Assembly (NCBI GenBank): GCA_964411125.1
Contig: CAYPJU010000009.1
Span: 1 to 64,000 of the forward strand
Direction: 5' to 3'
Length of the DNA: 64,000 bases
Origin: JBFIHF01 sp964411125
GTDB taxonomy: Bacteria; Myxococcota_A; Bradymonadia; Bradymonadales; Bradymonadaceae
Shown: positions 41,880 through 52,629 of the stretch, piece after piece
Layout of the letters: each line of letters starts with the position of its first letter
Numbering within the stretch: the stretch's first letter is position 1
Position numbers and translations under genes: made by a program
Notes under the pieces: model-generated
Seen by the model: the letters and a program-made list of their open reading frames with translations, nothing else
What the model was told of the DNA's origin: nothing
Database searches by the model: none

Positions 41880-42898
41880 AGAGCAAGATGAAAACGATCG
41901 GCTGGCTGATGCTGCGGCTCGCGGCGGCGGCGAGTGTCACCGCCGCGGTGTTCTTCGTCCTGGTCGCGCGTGACCCTGTTCACGTGGAACCCAAGGATGC
42001 CGACGCAGACATCGCGGACTTCATGTCGCAGGCCGTCTTCGCGCCGAAGAACACGACCAAACTCATCGAAAGCTCTGGTCTCGCCCCGCGCGCCTACGAG
42101 GTCAACGGGAACACGGTCTATTTTGCCGTCGGTCAGACGGGCAAGTCCCCCCGCGAGGTCCTCGACTACTACCAGTCCGAGATGGTCGCCGCTGGAATCA
42201 ACTCACGGAAGTGGACGCACATCCCCCAGGAGCGAGTCCGCACCGACCCGAAGAACGCCGACAAGCATCGCGAAGACGCGCACGAAATGATCAGCGCGAT
42301 GATGGACGGCGAGGTAATCCCTTACGTCGTGTCCGAGAAGTACACGGCGATGGGGGGGCCGATCATCAAGGCGGACTCGTACCAGGAACTCTTCGAGGAG
42401 TGGGGCCACGAAGAGCTCCTCCGCGACCATAACAAAGTGATGAAAGGTTGGCGGTTCATCGATGCTCAGAAGTCCTCGAACGGCCTCACCCGTGTAACGA
42501 GTGTGTGGGCCGACGAAGACTTCGACGTCAACCAATTCAAGAACCCCAACTCCGCGAACCTCGGGCCGAACGAGTTCGTGCCATCGTGCCCGGGCTGCAA
42601 GCTCGTCGCGAGGTCCAAGTCCTTGCAGAAGGACGAGCCAATCTCGTTCGAAATGCTGAAGTCGACCCAGGACCCCGCTACGGTGGCGAGTTTCTACAGT
42701 AAGGCGATGTTCGCCCGCGGATGGGACCTCGCAGAGTCCAACCACATCCAGCAGTTTGCGGCATCTCAGGTTCCCGACCACCCGTTCAACACGCGCGGGC
42801 CGATGCTCACCTTCTCGAAGGACGACCGCAACGTCACCTACACGATCCTGCCCGACGAAGACGGCAACACTATCGTGACGGCGGTGGAAGAGTGGTGA
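41876..42898 (+). CDS. membrane-anchored protein of unknown function in the pseudopilin cluster
   Basis: The 340-residue product starts at ATG 41876, overlapping the TadE-like stop (ATGA). One hydrophobic segment at about 8-28 anchors it in the inner membrane, with the rest facing the periplasm. The soluble part is charged, with two related regions (around YEVNGNTVYFAVGQTGKSPREVLDYYQSEM, and ISFEMLKSTQDPATVASFYSKAMFARGWDL). Both resemble each other in having a DPAxV-FY or PREVLDYY pattern near a Gly-rich strand, perhaps an internal repeat. I recognise no family. Operon context suggests it serves the Tad-like pseudopilins. Confidence 0.75.
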   Translation: MKSKMKTIGWLMLRLAAAASVTAAVFFVLVARDPVHVEPKDADADIADFMSQAVFAPKNTTKLIESSGLAPRAYEVNGNTVYFAVGQTGKSPREVLDYYQSEMVAAGINSRKWTHIPQERVRTDPKNADKHREDAHEMISAMMDGEVIPYVVSEKYTAMGGPIIKADSYQELFEEWGHEELLRDHNKVMKGWRFIDAQKSSNGLTRVTSVWADEDFDVNQFKNPNSANLGPNEFVPSCPGCKLVARSKSLQKDEPISFEMLKSTQDPATVASFYSKAMFARGWDLAESNHIQQFAASQVPDHPFNTRGPMLTFSKDDRNVTYTILPDEDGNTIVTAVEEW

Positions 42899-42901
42899 GC
42901 C

Positions 42902-44842
42902 TCACCCTTTCCCGTCGAGGCTAGCTTCCAACTCCTCGAGGTCTCCGCTGGCCGCCTCCCATCTCTCGAGCGCTGCCTCGAGCTCCTTCCCCCCGTCCGA
43001 GTGCTGCTTCGACCAGCGTCGAAGAGCATCCGGGTCAGCGTGTACCGCCGGGTCCAAGAGCGCTTTCTCAGCCTCTGCGACGGCCGCCTCCCATTTCTCC
43101 ACGAGCGCCTCTGCCGCGGTGACCGCAGCTCGCAGCTCCCGGGTCGCGGCCTTCCGGCGCGTGCGTTCCTCGGCGGCTGCTCTCCTCGCTTCTTTACGTG
43201 AGCCCCCGGAGGGCCCAGTCTCGACCGCGGTCGGTGCGTTGCGTTCCTCGGCCTCCTGCCGCTTCCACCTGTAGTAGTCGTAATCACCGAGATAGACAGT
43301 CGCCCGTCCATCCTCGAGGTGGACGACCTTCTCGGCGACCTCGTTGACGAAGTAGCGGTCGTGGCTCACCACGACATACGTCCCCTCGAAGTCTCGCAGC
43401 GCGTACTCGAGCACTTGCCGCGAGGCGACGTCGAGGTGGTTCGTGGGTTCGTCCAGCAGGAGCAGCCCCGCCGGGGCGAGCATCATCTTGGCGAGGGCGA
43501 CTCGGTTCTTCTCGCCGCCGGAGAGCACCCCGATCGGCTTGTCGACCTCGTCGCCCGAGAAGCCGAACGCACCGAGAATGCTCCGAACCCGCTTGGAGAC
43601 CTCGAGGTCGGCCGATCGAACGAGCTCCTGGTAGATCGTCGCCTGCTCGTCGAGCTGCTCCACGGCGTGCTGCGCGAAGTAGCCGACGGCGACCCGTTCC
43701 GCGACGTACAGCTCTCCGGCGTCGATGGCGAGCTCATCGGCCAGGGCTTTTAGCAGGGTGGTCTTTCCTGCCCCATTGGGCCCCATTAGCGCGATCTTGT
43801 CGCCTCGAGTGATCGTGAGGTCGAGACCTTTCCAGACTTCCACAGGCCCGTAACTCTTCGCGACCCCTTCGAGTCGCGCGACGATGTCGGGTGCCCGCGG
43901 CGGCTGCGGGAATCGGAACTCGACCGCGCGGACCTGGTCCTCGGGAACCTCGATAGACTCCATCTTCTCGAGGGCCTTGACGCGGCTCTGAACTTGTTTC
44001 GCTTTCGTCGCCTTGTATCGAAAACGTTCGATGAAATCGCGGATCCGCTCGGCCTCTTTCGCCTGACGGCTCGCCGCGGCGGCGAGCCGTTCAGTCTCCT
44101 CGGCCTTCCGCTCGCGGTACGCGTCCCAGTTCCCCGGATACGCAGTGATGGTGCCGGCCTGCAGCTCGGCGATACCGGTGGCCATTCGGTTGAGGAAATA
44201 GCGGTCGTGACTGACGACGACCACCAGCCCTTCGTACCGGCCGATGAAGCTCTCGAGCCATTCGAGGCTCTCCGTGTCCAGATGGTTGGTCGGCTCGTCG
44301 AGCAGCAGAACGTCGGGCCGCCGCACGAGGAGCTTGCCGAGCTGCGCGCGCATTCGCCAACCACCGGAGAACGTCTGGATAGGGCGCTGTAGCTCGTCGG
44401 CGCCGAACCCCAGGCCGGTCCCGATCTGGCGGGCTTCTGCGCGAAACGTGTACCCCCCTCCCCGTTCGAAGTCTTCCTGGAGCTCTGCGAATTCGTGGAC
44501 GCGTGACGAATCCCCGCCGTCGATCGCTCGGCGTACGTCGTCGATTCGTTCCTCGAGCTGCAACAGGTCGCCCCGCCCGGCGAGCAACACGTCCATGACC
44601 GACCCGCGAGCATCGGCCTCAGCGAGCTCCTGGGCGAGGTAACCCATCGTCACACCGCCAGGCACCGCGACGCGTCCGCCATCGAGCTCCTCCTCCCCCA
44701 TCAGGATGCGCAGAAGCGTGGTCTTGCCTGCGCCGTTGGGTCCGACGAGGCCGACGAGACCGGTATGCGGAGGCGCCCAGGAAGCGGCGTCGAGCACCAC
44801 CTGACCACCGAATCTCTTTTCGACGGAGTGCAGGGTGAACAT
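42902..44842 (-). CDS. ABC-F family ATPase (Uup/EttA-like)
   Basis: The 646-residue protein has two ABC domains and no membrane segment. Both have Walker A GPNGAGKTTLL. Signatures are FSGGWRMRAQLGKLL and LSGGEKNRVALAKMM, each followed by a Walker B ending in LLLDEPTNHLD. A linker helix (the ABC-F tRNA-interaction arm) lies between them. The last 110 residues, rich in Ala, Glu and Arg, should form a coiled coil, as in Uup. ABC-F proteins act on ribosomes to relieve stalling or confer antibiotic resistance. The start is ATG 44840-44842. It is divergent from the PEGA-domain gene. Confidence 0.95.
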   Translation of the reverse strand: MFTLHSVEKRFGGQVVLDAASWAPPHTGLVGLVGPNGAGKTTLLRILMGEEELDGGRVAVPGGVTMGYLAQELAEADARGSVMDVLLAGRGDLLQLEERIDDVRRAIDGGDSSRVHEFAELQEDFERGGGYTFRAEARQIGTGLGFGADELQRPIQTFSGGWRMRAQLGKLLVRRPDVLLLDEPTNHLDTESLEWLESFIGRYEGLVVVVSHDRYFLNRMATGIAELQAGTITAYPGNWDAYRERKAEETERLAAAASRQAKEAERIRDFIERFRYKATKAKQVQSRVKALEKMESIEVPEDQVRAVEFRFPQPPRAPDIVARLEGVAKSYGPVEVWKGLDLTITRGDKIALMGPNGAGKTTLLKALADELAIDAGELYVAERVAVGYFAQHAVEQLDEQATIYQELVRSADLEVSKRVRSILGAFGFSGDEVDKPIGVLSGGEKNRVALAKMMLAPAGLLLLDEPTNHLDVASRQVLEYALRDFEGTYVVVSHDRYFVNEVAEKVVHLEDGRATVYLGDYDYYRWKRQEAEERNAPTAVETGPSGGSRKEARRAAAEERTRRKAATRELRAAVTAAEALVEKWEAAVAEAEKALLDPAVHADPDALRRWSKQHSDGGKELEAALERWEAASGDLEELEASLDGKG

Positions 44843-44856
44843 GGCGGATTCTTTAC

Positions 44857-44885
44857 TTGCTAGGAGTTTGGCGAGCACCAATAAT
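44857..44885 (+). promoter_or_regulatory. sigma-70 promoter of the PEGA-domain gene
   Basis: TTGCTA (44857-44862) and AATAAT (44880-44885) are spaced exactly 17 nt, matching consensus in four and five of six positions. The predicted start near 44892 precedes the ATG by about 30 nt. Confidence 0.65.
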
Positions 44886-44922
44886 CGGGCTCGAACCACT
44901 TTGCAACGCATCCGAGGTACTC

Positions 44923-46047
44923 ATGAGGCCACTTCGTCTCATCTTCAGCGCGTGTCTCATCTCCTGCCTCGTCTCCACCGCAGCCGTCGCGGCCGCACAG
45001 GAGGCGTCCGTGATGACACTGAAGCTCGAAAGCACGAACGCCGATCCCGCCGTCGTCTCCGCCCTGGAGGCGTCTCTCGCCGAGACGATCGAAGAGCATC
45101 CCGAGATGACACACGCCCCCGGCGGGGAAGTGACCGTCACCGACCTCGCGACGACCGCGGGCTGCGTGCGACCCGACGAGACGTGTATGAAGATCATTCG
45201 GGACTTCGTAGACGCCGACCGCGTAGTCTTCGGTTCCGTCGAGGGTTCGGGCGGCGTTCACGAGTTCGATCTCAAGATGTTCGACTTCTCGTCGAATCGT
45301 TTCGTCGCCACTCTCGAGGACCAGTCGATCCAGGGCTCGGCATCCGAGGCCGCGGAGATCGTCCCGCACCTCGTCGACGGGTTTCTGTATGGAACCGTCG
45401 GCGAGCTCGTCGTCGAGATCGACGGCGAAGCCACTCCCGACGTTTCGATCGATGGAAAGAAGGTCGGGACCGCTCCGGCGACTCTCCAGGATCTTCCGCT
45501 CGGGCAGCATGTGGTGACCGTTCGGTCCGGGAGCGAGGAGTACACCGAGACCGTCGTCCTGAAGCGTGACGAACCGGCCACTCTCTCCTTCCGTTTTGCC
45601 GGAGCCGCCGCGTCCGACCCCATCGTGGTCGAAGATGGGACGACCAACCCCGAGGGCCCCTCGCTGGTACCGGGGATCGTCGCGCTCGGAATCGGCGCGG
45701 TCGGGTTCGGCGTCGCGATCGTGGGCGGGCTTCAGGTCCTCGACGCACGGGAAAGTGACGAAGCGTATGGCTCCTGCATCGACGGTGACGCCGACGCCCG
45801 AGTCGATCTCGACTGCGCGACCGACAACGGGTTCGACGACTTCCTGGAAGTCCAAAGGCGCGGCAGGACCGGGCAGACGCTCAACCTCGTCGGCCTCGGG
45901 GTGGGTGTCGTCGGCGTCGGCCTCGGCACCTTTCTCATCATCCGAGCGCTCGGAGCAGACGAAGGCCCACAGGAGGCCCGCCGGTTCGATTTCGAGATTG
46001 CACCGACTCGAGGTGGTATCGCCACGTCGGTCCGCTTGCGCTTCTAA
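44923..46047 (+). CDS. secreted or membrane PEGA-domain protein
   Basis: The ATG at 44923 follows GAGG by five bases and begins a signal peptide (hydrophobic about 5-24, cleavage after AAAA). The 374-residue product has a conserved soluble region (about 25-155) and a PEGA-like domain near 160-220: VEIDGEATPDVSIDGKKVGTAPATLQDLPLGQHVVTV. That motif is shared by many surface proteins that hold structured repeats. Two hydrophobic segments near 250-275 and 315-340 flank a Cys-containing Asp-rich loop. A C-terminal Arg/Phe end follows. No enzymatic motif is visible. It precedes carB by 43 bp; no link is known. Confidence 0.83.
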   Translation: MRPLRLIFSACLISCLVSTAAVAAAQEASVMTLKLESTNADPAVVSALEASLAETIEEHPEMTHAPGGEVTVTDLATTAGCVRPDETCMKIIRDFVDADRVVFGSVEGSGGVHEFDLKMFDFSSNRFVATLEDQSIQGSASEAAEIVPHLVDGFLYGTVGELVVEIDGEATPDVSIDGKKVGTAPATLQDLPLGQHVVTVRSGSEEYTETVVLKRDEPATLSFRFAGAAASDPIVVEDGTTNPEGPSLVPGIVALGIGAVGFGVAIVGGLQVLDARESDEAYGSCIDGDADARVDLDCATDNGFDDFLEVQRRGRTGQTLNLVGLGVGVVGVGLGTFLIIRALGADEGPQEARRFDFEIAPTRGGIATSVRLRF

Positions 46048-46090
46048 GCCCCACATTGCATAGTCCCGGGCGTCGCCGTCCGGAGATTTC

Positions 46091-49000
46091 ATGCCTCGCC
46101 GCGAAGACATCGAGTCCGTCTGCATCCTCGGCTCGGGTCCCATCGTCATCGGACAGGCCTGCGAGTTCGACTATTCGGGTACGCAGGCCATTCGCGCGCT
46201 CAAGCGCGAAGGTTATCGAGTCACTCTCGTGAACTCGAACCCCGCCACGATCATGACGGACCCCGAGCTCGCCGATGCCACCTACATCGAGCCTCTCACG
46301 CCCGAGTACGTCGAGAAGGTGCTCGAGGTGGAACGTCCCGACGCCCTCCTTCCTACCATGGGGGGGCAGACCGCGCTGAATCTCGCGATCGAGCTCGACG
46401 CCCGCGGCGTACTCGACCGCCTAGGGATCGAGATGATCGGGGTCCGGCCCGAGGTGATCGAGCGTGCGGAGGACCGTCAGAAGTTTTTCGCAGCGATGCA
46501 GAACATCGGGGTCGAACAGCCGCGTTCGGGGGTCGCGCGCTCTCTCGACGAGGCCTGGAAGATCCTGGACGAGGTTGGCTTCCCCGCCATTCTTCGACCG
46601 AGCTTCACGATGGGCGGGAGCGGCGGAAACATCGCTTACAACCGCGCGGAGTTCGAGGACTACGTGAAGTGGTCCCTGATGCAGAGCCCCTCGCACGAGG
46701 TCCTCATCGATGAGAGCCTCATTGGCTGGAAGGAGTTCGAGCTCGAGCTGATGCGGGATCGCAACGACAACGTCGTGATCATTTGCGGGATCGAGAACAT
46801 CGACGCGCTCGGCGTCCACACTGGGGATTCGATCACGGTCGCTCCCATTCAGACGTTGTCCGACCGCGAGTACCACGCGATGCGCGACGACGCGATTCGC
46901 ATCATCCGAGAGGTCGGAGTCGAAACCGGCGGGTGCAACATCCAATTCGCGGTGGAGCCCTCGACCGGGCGCAGAGTCGTGATCGAGATGAACCCCCGCG
47001 TCAGTCGTTCTTCGGCCCTCGCAAGTAAGGCGACCGGGTATCCGATCGCAAAAGTCGCTGCTCTCCTCGCGGTGGGATTCACGCTCGACGAGATCCGAAA
47101 CGACATCACGCAGACGACCTCGGCGGCGTTCGAACCGGTCATCGACTACGTGGTGACGAAGATTCCCCGCTTCGCGTTCGACAAGTTCCCCAAGGCGAGC
47201 CGACAGCTCACCACGCAGATGAAATCGGTCGGTGAGGCAATGTCGATCGGTCGCACGTTCCCCGAGTCGTTCGGCAAGGCGGTGCGCAGTCTGGAGATTC
47301 GTGAGGTGGGGCTGACACCCCGCGCCGCCCTCCCCTCCGACTTGGACGAAGCGATGCGTGCCCTTCGTCCGCGCCTACTTCAGCCCACCCCGATGCGCCC
47401 ATGGTATGTCGTCGATGCGCTGCGGGCCGGGATGGAACTCGAAGAGTTGAGCCGCCTCACCGGCTGGGACCCGTGGTTCCTCGCCGAGATCCGGAAGATG
47501 GTCCGCGCAGAACGGGCGGTCGTGGAGACGTGGGACGATGTCTCCGCCGACACTCTGCGGCACGCCAAACAGATGGGGCTCGGAGACGAACATCTCGCAC
47601 TGCTCGTCGGGGTCTCACCCGCTGAGGTACGGGAGCGTCGCGCCGCGCTCGGGGTCGAGCCGGTCTTCAAGCAGGTCGACACCTGCGCGGCCGAATTCGA
47701 GGCGAGCACTTCCTACTTCTACTCCACGTACGAATCGGGCGAGAACGAGGCAGAGTCCTCGGACGATCCGTCGGTGATGATCCTGGGCGGCGGACCGAAC
47801 CGTATCGGCCAGGGGATCGAGTTCGACTACTGCGCGGTACACGGCGTCCTCGCCCTGCGCGACCGTGGGTATCGAACGATCATGGTGAACTGCAACCCCG
47901 AGACGGTCAGCACCGACTACGACATCTCCGATCGACTCTATTTCGAACCGCTCACGTTCGAGACCGTGATGGCGATCGTGGATCACGAGAAACCCATTGG
48001 GGTCATCCTGCAGTTCGGGGGGCAGACCCCCCTGAAGCTCGCGGCGGAGCTGCAACGTCACGGAGTGAAGATTCTCGGAACCGCGTCCGATGCGATCGAT
48101 CGGACCGAGGACCGCGAGCAGTTCGGAGCCATCGTCGACAAGTTGGGGCTGCGTCAGCCGGCCGCGCGGACGGCCCATTCACTCGACGAAGCGAAGAGGA
48201 CCGCCGAAGAACTCGGCTTCCCGCTCCTCGTGCGGCCGAGCTACGTGCTCGGTGGTCTCGCGATGGAGATCGTTCGCGACCAGAGCGAGCTCGTCGCTAC
48301 CTACGGGCGCGCCGAATCCGAGTCGCACGGCGCCGGCGTCCTCATCGACCGGTTCCTAAACGACGCGATCGAGGTCGACGTCGACTGTGTGGCGGACGGA
48401 GAAAACTCGGTCATCGGTGGAATCATGGAGCATGTCGAGGAGGCGGGCGTGCACTCCGGCGACTCCATGTCGGTGACCCCTCCCCCGCACCTGCCGGAGG
48501 CCGTCCTGCGAACCGTCCGGGAGCAGACGAAAGCGCTCGCGGCGGAGCTCGAAATCGTCGGGCTGATGAACGTGCAGTTCGCCGTTCAAGACGGTCACGT
48601 CTTCATCATCGAAGTCAATCCGCGGGCGAGCCGCACAGTACCGTTCGTTTCGAAGGCGATCGGTCATCCCCTCGCGCAGTATGCGGCGAGAGCGATGCTC
48701 GGGGAGTCTCTCGAGGAGATCGGTTTCTCCGAAGAGGTCGTGCCGCGCCACTACTCGGTCAAAGAGTCTGTCTTCCCGTTCACCAAGTTCCCCGAGGTCG
48801 ACACGATCCTGGGCCCCGAGATGCGGTCCACCGGCGAGGTGATGGGGATTGCGCCCGATTTCGCGGCGGCTTTCATGAAGGCGCAGATCGCCGCGAGCAA
48901 TAGCCCTCCTCGATCGGGGCGAGTCTTCGTGTCGGTCAAGGATTCGGACAAGTGGGCGATCGTGCCGGTTGCGCGCAAGCTCGCGAACCTCGGGTTCGAA

Positions 49001-49312
49001 CTCGTTGCGACCCGCGGCACCGCTCGATACCTGGAGACGAACGGCCTGAAGGTCGCCACGGTCAACAAGGTCAAAGAGGGGCAGCCCCACGTGGTCGACG
49101 CCATCATCAACGGCGAGATCGCCATGGTAATCAACACGACGGTCGGGTCGAACGCCGTGAAAGACAGCCACTCGATTCGTCGACAGACCTTGAACCACAA
49201 CATCCCCTACTACACCACCGTCGCAGGGGCTGCTGCGACGGTCAGCGCGATGACGGAGTCCGCAGGACGCGGTCCGCACGTACAGTCGCTGCAGAGCTAT
49301 CACTCCCCCTGA
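46091..49312 (+). CDS. carB: carbamoyl-phosphate synthase large subunit
   Basis: CarB makes carbamoyl phosphate from bicarbonate, ammonia (from CarA) and two ATP, feeding arginine and pyrimidine synthesis. The 1073-residue protein is full length: two homologous ATP-grasp halves, with GSGPIVIGQACEFDYSGTQA near the start and GGGPNRIGQGIEFDYCAVHG in the second half, then a C-terminal MGS-like allosteric domain. The glycine-rich HTGDSITVAP and HSGDSMSVTPP motifs are present. It starts at ATG 46091 behind a GGAG site. carA is not next to it here. greA follows 87 bp later. Confidence 0.97.
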   Translation: MPRREDIESVCILGSGPIVIGQACEFDYSGTQAIRALKREGYRVTLVNSNPATIMTDPELADATYIEPLTPEYVEKVLEVERPDALLPTMGGQTALNLAIELDARGVLDRLGIEMIGVRPEVIERAEDRQKFFAAMQNIGVEQPRSGVARSLDEAWKILDEVGFPAILRPSFTMGGSGGNIAYNRAEFEDYVKWSLMQSPSHEVLIDESLIGWKEFELELMRDRNDNVVIICGIENIDALGVHTGDSITVAPIQTLSDREYHAMRDDAIRIIREVGVETGGCNIQFAVEPSTGRRVVIEMNPRVSRSSALASKATGYPIAKVAALLAVGFTLDEIRNDITQTTSAAFEPVIDYVVTKIPRFAFDKFPKASRQLTTQMKSVGEAMSIGRTFPESFGKAVRSLEIREVGLTPRAALPSDLDEAMRALRPRLLQPTPMRPWYVVDALRAGMELEELSRLTGWDPWFLAEIRKMVRAERAVVETWDDVSADTLRHAKQMGLGDEHLALLVGVSPAEVRERRAALGVEPVFKQVDTCAAEFEASTSYFYSTYESGENEAESSDDPSVMILGGGPNRIGQGIEFDYCAVHGVLALRDRGYRTIMVNCNPETVSTDYDISDRLYFEPLTFETVMAIVDHEKPIGVILQFGGQTPLKLAAELQRHGVKILGTASDAIDRTEDREQFGAIVDKLGLRQPAARTAHSLDEAKRTAEELGFPLLVRPSYVLGGLAMEIVRDQSELVATYGRAESESHGAGVLIDRFLNDAIEVDVDCVADGENSVIGGIMEHVEEAGVHSGDSMSVTPPPHLPEAVLRTVREQTKALAAELEIVGLMNVQFAVQDGHVFIIEVNPRASRTVPFVSKAIGHPLAQYAARAMLGESLEEIGFSEEVVPRHYSVKESVFPFTKFPEVDTILGPEMRSTGEVMGIAPDFAAAFMKAQIAASNSPPRSGRVFVSVKDSDKWAIVPVARKLANLGFELVATRGTARYLETNGLKVATVNKVKEGQPHVVDAIINGEIAMVINTTVGSNAVKDSHSIRRQTLNHNIPYYTTVAGAAATVSAMTESAGRGPHVQSLQSYHSP

Positions 49313-49344
49313 GGGCGGCGATCGCCGCTCCACGGGCGCTTGCG

Positions 49345-49356
49345 ACTCGTACGAGT
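49345..49356. promoter_or_regulatory. palindrome upstream of greA, possible operator
   Basis: ACTCGTACGAGT is a perfect 12-bp palindrome. It lies between a TTGCGA-like -35 and an AT-rich -10 region (around 49363-49371) just before greA, so it could overlap the promoter of that gene. Confidence 0.3.
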
Positions 49357-49399
49357 TCGCGCGATTATACCCGTTTCCGCGAATGTTCGAGGAGCTTCC

Positions 49400-49870
49400 A
49401 TGAAAGTACCCGTGACACCCGAGGGCATGGCCGCAATGCGCGCCGAATTGGACCAACTCAAGAAGGTCGAACGCCCGAAGATCGTCAAAGAGATCGAGCT
49501 CGCCCGCGAACACGGTGACCTCCGCGAGAACGCGGAGTACCACGCCGCGAAGGAGAAGCAGGGCTTCGTCGAGGGGCGAATTCGGGAGCTCGAAGGCAAG
49601 GTCTCGCACGCCGAAGTCATCGACGTCACGCAGCACGAAGGGTCGCGCGTCATCTTCGGCTCGACGGTGACCATCTACTACTTCGACAACGACGAAGAGG
49701 TCACCTACAAGATCGTCGGCGATGACGAGTCCGACATCAAAGAAGGGAAGATTTCGTTCCAGAGCCCGATCGCGAAAGCGCTCATCGGTAAGGAAGAAGG
49801 CGCGGAAGTGACCGTGATCACCCCCGGCGGAACCCGGGACGTCGAGATTATCGAAGTCCAGTACGTCTGA
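49400..49870 (+). CDS. greA: transcription elongation factor GreA
   Basis: GreA binds the secondary channel of RNA polymerase and stimulates cleavage of backtracked transcripts. The 156-residue product has the family's coiled-coil N-terminus with the catalytic tip residues in AREHGDLRENAEYHAAKEKQ, and a C-terminal FKBP-like domain: GSTVTIYYFDNDEEVTYKIVGDDESD, then ISFQSPIAKALIGKEEGAEVTV. ATG 49400 lies behind an excellent GAGGAG site. A frame starting at 49340 would add 20 unlikely residues. A terminator follows directly. Confidence 0.97.
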   Translation: MKVPVTPEGMAAMRAELDQLKKVERPKIVKEIELAREHGDLRENAEYHAAKEKQGFVEGRIRELEGKVSHAEVIDVTQHEGSRVIFGSTVTIYYFDNDEEVTYKIVGDDESDIKEGKISFQSPIAKALIGKEEGAEVTVITPGGTRDVEIIEVQYV

Positions 49871-49905
49871 CACCGATCGCATCGCGACCGCGACAGAGCC
49901 CAAAG

Positions 49906-49939
49906 AAGAAGGCCCGCCATCGGCGGGCCTTCTTTTTTT
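49906..49939. terminator. bidirectional rho-independent terminator between greA and lon
   Basis: A perfect 13-bp stem (49906-49918 with 49922-49934) with a 3-nt loop is followed by seven Ts on the plus strand. It lies 35 bp after greA and 17 bp before the end of minus-strand lon, so it serves both. Confidence 0.93.
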
Positions 49940-49955
49940 CGTGGGTTCGCCTTTC

Positions 49956-52397
<2,442 letters not shown>

Positions 52398-52425
52398 TAC
52401 GATTTCCGTCAACCGGGAGGAGGTC

Positions 52426-52450
52426 GAGGGGCGGGAGATACAAAGGCAAG
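52426..52450 (-). promoter_or_regulatory. possible sigma-32-like promoter of lon
   Basis: On the minus strand CTTGCC (52450-52445) and CCCCTC (52431-52426) lie 13 nt apart, resembling the heat-shock pattern CTTGAA-N13-15-CCCCAT at four of six positions each. This is a weak, unverified match. Confidence 0.3.
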
Positions 52451-52629
52451 CAATTCTTCCGCCTCTTGTAGTACGGACGTCGGCGCATTTGCAACGCAAT
52501 TGTCCGCGTTGGCCCGATAACGTCGACGCAAAAGCTGCAAAGTCCCGTGTCCTTTCCAGAGGACGCGCCGCGTTACCGGGGCTCGAGGGGGAAAACCAAC
52601 CCCCGTTGAAATTCTATTTCGCTCCGTCG

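Noticed and set aside
49315..49328. 14-bp palindrome containing GCGATCGC after carB
   Set aside because: No T tract follows, so it is not a standard terminator, and a single GC-rich palindrome is expected by chance in such DNA.
52563..52620. GGGGG/CCCCC hairpin after the glycosidase-like gene
   Set aside because: The stem is only five pairs with no T tract on either strand.
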